Shown here: positions 6,343 to 7,202 of the stretch, one piece after another
Layout of the letters: each line of letters starts with the position of its first letter
How positions within the stretch are numbered: the first letter of the stretch is position 1
NCBI GenBank assembly: GCA_003564735.1
Contig: PXEK01000360.1
Location: 1 to 7,202, forward strand
Source of the DNA: Cryomorphaceae bacterium
GTDB lineage: Bacteria > Bacteroidota > Bacteroidia > Flavobacteriales_G > Salibacteraceae
DNA: 7,202 nt
Direction: 5' to 3'
Program-made: the position numbers and the translations under genes
The notes under the pieces: generated by a model
The model's input: the letters and a program-made list of their open reading frames with translations, nothing else
Databases searched by the model: none
Told to the model about the DNA's origin: nothing

Positions 6343-7202
6343 TTAAAATTTTAATCTCATTTGGGCTCTTATCTCTGTTCGGGTAGGTTCATTTATTCTC
6401 ATAAGTCCTGTACCTACGCCGGCCACATTACTGTAATGTGTTCGTGCTACCTTTAACCAAAAATGTAAATTTCTTGCAGGTTCGTACTTTACCATGGCGT
6501 AGTATCGCACTCCTCTGTTGAAAAACGCGGGTACACTAAAAAAGTACAAAAGATCGTTTTCAAAAGCGTAAATTCTAGCGTCCCAAGCATCTATATCAAA
6601 CAAGGTGGCTCGAGCCCAAAATGAGAAATTCGAATTGCCCGGTTTGTACCTTACATCTTGATAAAAGATAAAACCGTTTTGACGTTCCTGTCCTTCAAGG
6701 TTGTAGAAACTGTATTCTATTCTGTTTCCCAGTTGCAGTTCACGCATTGGTGAATATTTAATTTCATAGCGTAAGTATTGTCTTCTTTGGTCAACGGGAT
6801 ACCTAATTATAAGGTCGGTATCTCTTGAGTTTCTAGCGTTGAGTCTGTTCCTGTATCGCCAGTACATGTTGATGTTTCTTGACGGGCTAAAGTCAATTTG
6901 GGAAAGGTAATCAACACCGGCTGAGGGTGCATCAATCAAAAATTTCATCCAGTTGAAACGATAAAAATCAACGTATCCGTTAAAGCTCAATCGGGGAGCA
7001 ATTTTTATTTTGGTTCCAATGTAGGTTCCTCGCTCGGTTTGCGGGCGAGTAGATTCTCCAAAGGGAATGGAGTAAATACTGTGATAATCCTTACTGTAGT
7101 TGCGATTGGCGATGACCATTTCTATTTTTGGGTCGGGTTCAAATTGAGCACCCGCTATGTAGGCGGTACCTCCGTTTGCAGACATTGCTCCTTCGCCAAA
7201 AA
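6343..7202 (-). CDS. Outer-membrane beta-barrel protein of the helix-hairpin-helix type, C-terminal part
   Basis: The C-terminal ~285 residues of a larger outer-membrane protein. The frame is open to the right edge (FGEGA precedes the first Met), so the ATG at 7183-7185 is an internal codon. From memory, the blocks GEGAMSANGGTAYIAG, YHSIYSIPFGES, ERGTYIGTKIKIAP, VDFYRFNWMKFLIDAPSAG, RIYAFENDLLYFFSVPAFFNRGVRYY and the last strand RAQMRLKF match the barrel of a Bacteroidota family annotated as 'helix-hairpin-helix domain-containing protein'. In that family ComEA-like HhH motifs precede the barrel; no HhH motif lies inside this window. The sequence is rich in Tyr, Arg and Asn, alternates as amphipathic beta strands and ends in Phe, as BAM-assembled barrels do. 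The role is unknown; a link to DNA handling at the outer membrane is only suggested by the HhH motifs of relatives. It is 217 bases upstream of the desaturase with no clear terminator between. Confidence 0.7.
   Translation of the reverse strand, partial: FGEGAMSANGGTAYIAGAQFEPDPKIEMVIANRNYSKDYHSIYSIPFGESTRPQTERGTYIGTKIKIAPRLSFNGYVDFYRFNWMKFLIDAPSAGVDYLSQIDFSPSRNINMYWRYRNRLNARNSRDTDLIIRYPVDQRRQYLRYEIKYSPMRELQLGNRIEYSFYNLEGQERQNGFIFYQDVRYKPGNSNFSFWARATLFDIDAWDARIYAFENDLLYFFSVPAFFNRGVRYYAMVKYEPARNLHFWLKVARTHYSNVAGVGTGLMRINEPTRTEIRAQMRLKF

Overview
The window looks like a piece of a Bacteroidota chromosome, probably order Flavobacteriales or close to it; the exact lineage is inferred. The best evidence is a 917-residue secreted protein ending in a type IX secretion (T9SS) sorting domain, a system confined essentially to Bacteroidota. 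Supporting it are two good matches to the Bacteroidota sigma factor -7 element (TAnnTTTG), few recognisable Shine-Dalgarno sites, and outer-membrane barrel proteins ending in Phe. The genes are chromosomal housekeeping or envelope genes; I see no mobile element, CRISPR array, tRNA or rRNA.

Layout from left to right. Bases 1-404 (+) hold the C-terminal end of a YbdG-type mechanosensitive channel, cut by the window edge. All other protein genes are on the minus strand. Positions 541-1269 encode a small outer-membrane beta-barrel protein with its own promoter (-7 element at 1296-1303). A terminator at 1417-1452 ends the gene at 1498-4251, a modular surface or secreted protein: signal peptide, a MAM-like/choice-of-anchor-J domain, a middle beta-sandwich region, five Ig-like repeats and a T9SS tail. 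A gap of about 390 bases (4252-4642) follows, and it is not empty. Next come a TANGO2/NRDE-family protein (4643-5362) and an acyl-CoA (stearoyl-type) desaturase (5370-6125), 7 bases apart and so almost certainly one operon with the desaturase first. The right edge (6343-7202) holds the C-terminal barrel of an outer-membrane protein of the type that carries helix-hairpin-helix repeats in Bacteroidota; its start lies outside the window.

The most interesting signal is in the 4252-4642 gap. On the plus strand, opposite to all neighbouring genes, there is a textbook Bacteroidota promoter (TTTTG, 19 bases, TATGTTTG; 4495-4526). It is followed at once by a 9-bp hairpin and then a perfect 12-bp rho-independent terminator with a T7 tract (4586-4621). 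No credible protein is encoded between them. This has the architecture of a free-standing small RNA of about 90 nt, which I do not recognise as a known family.

Functionally the genes are mostly envelope-related: membrane tension release, outer-membrane barrels, a T9SS-exported surface protein and membrane lipid desaturation. They form separate transcription units rather than one pathway, apart from the desaturase-NRDE pair.
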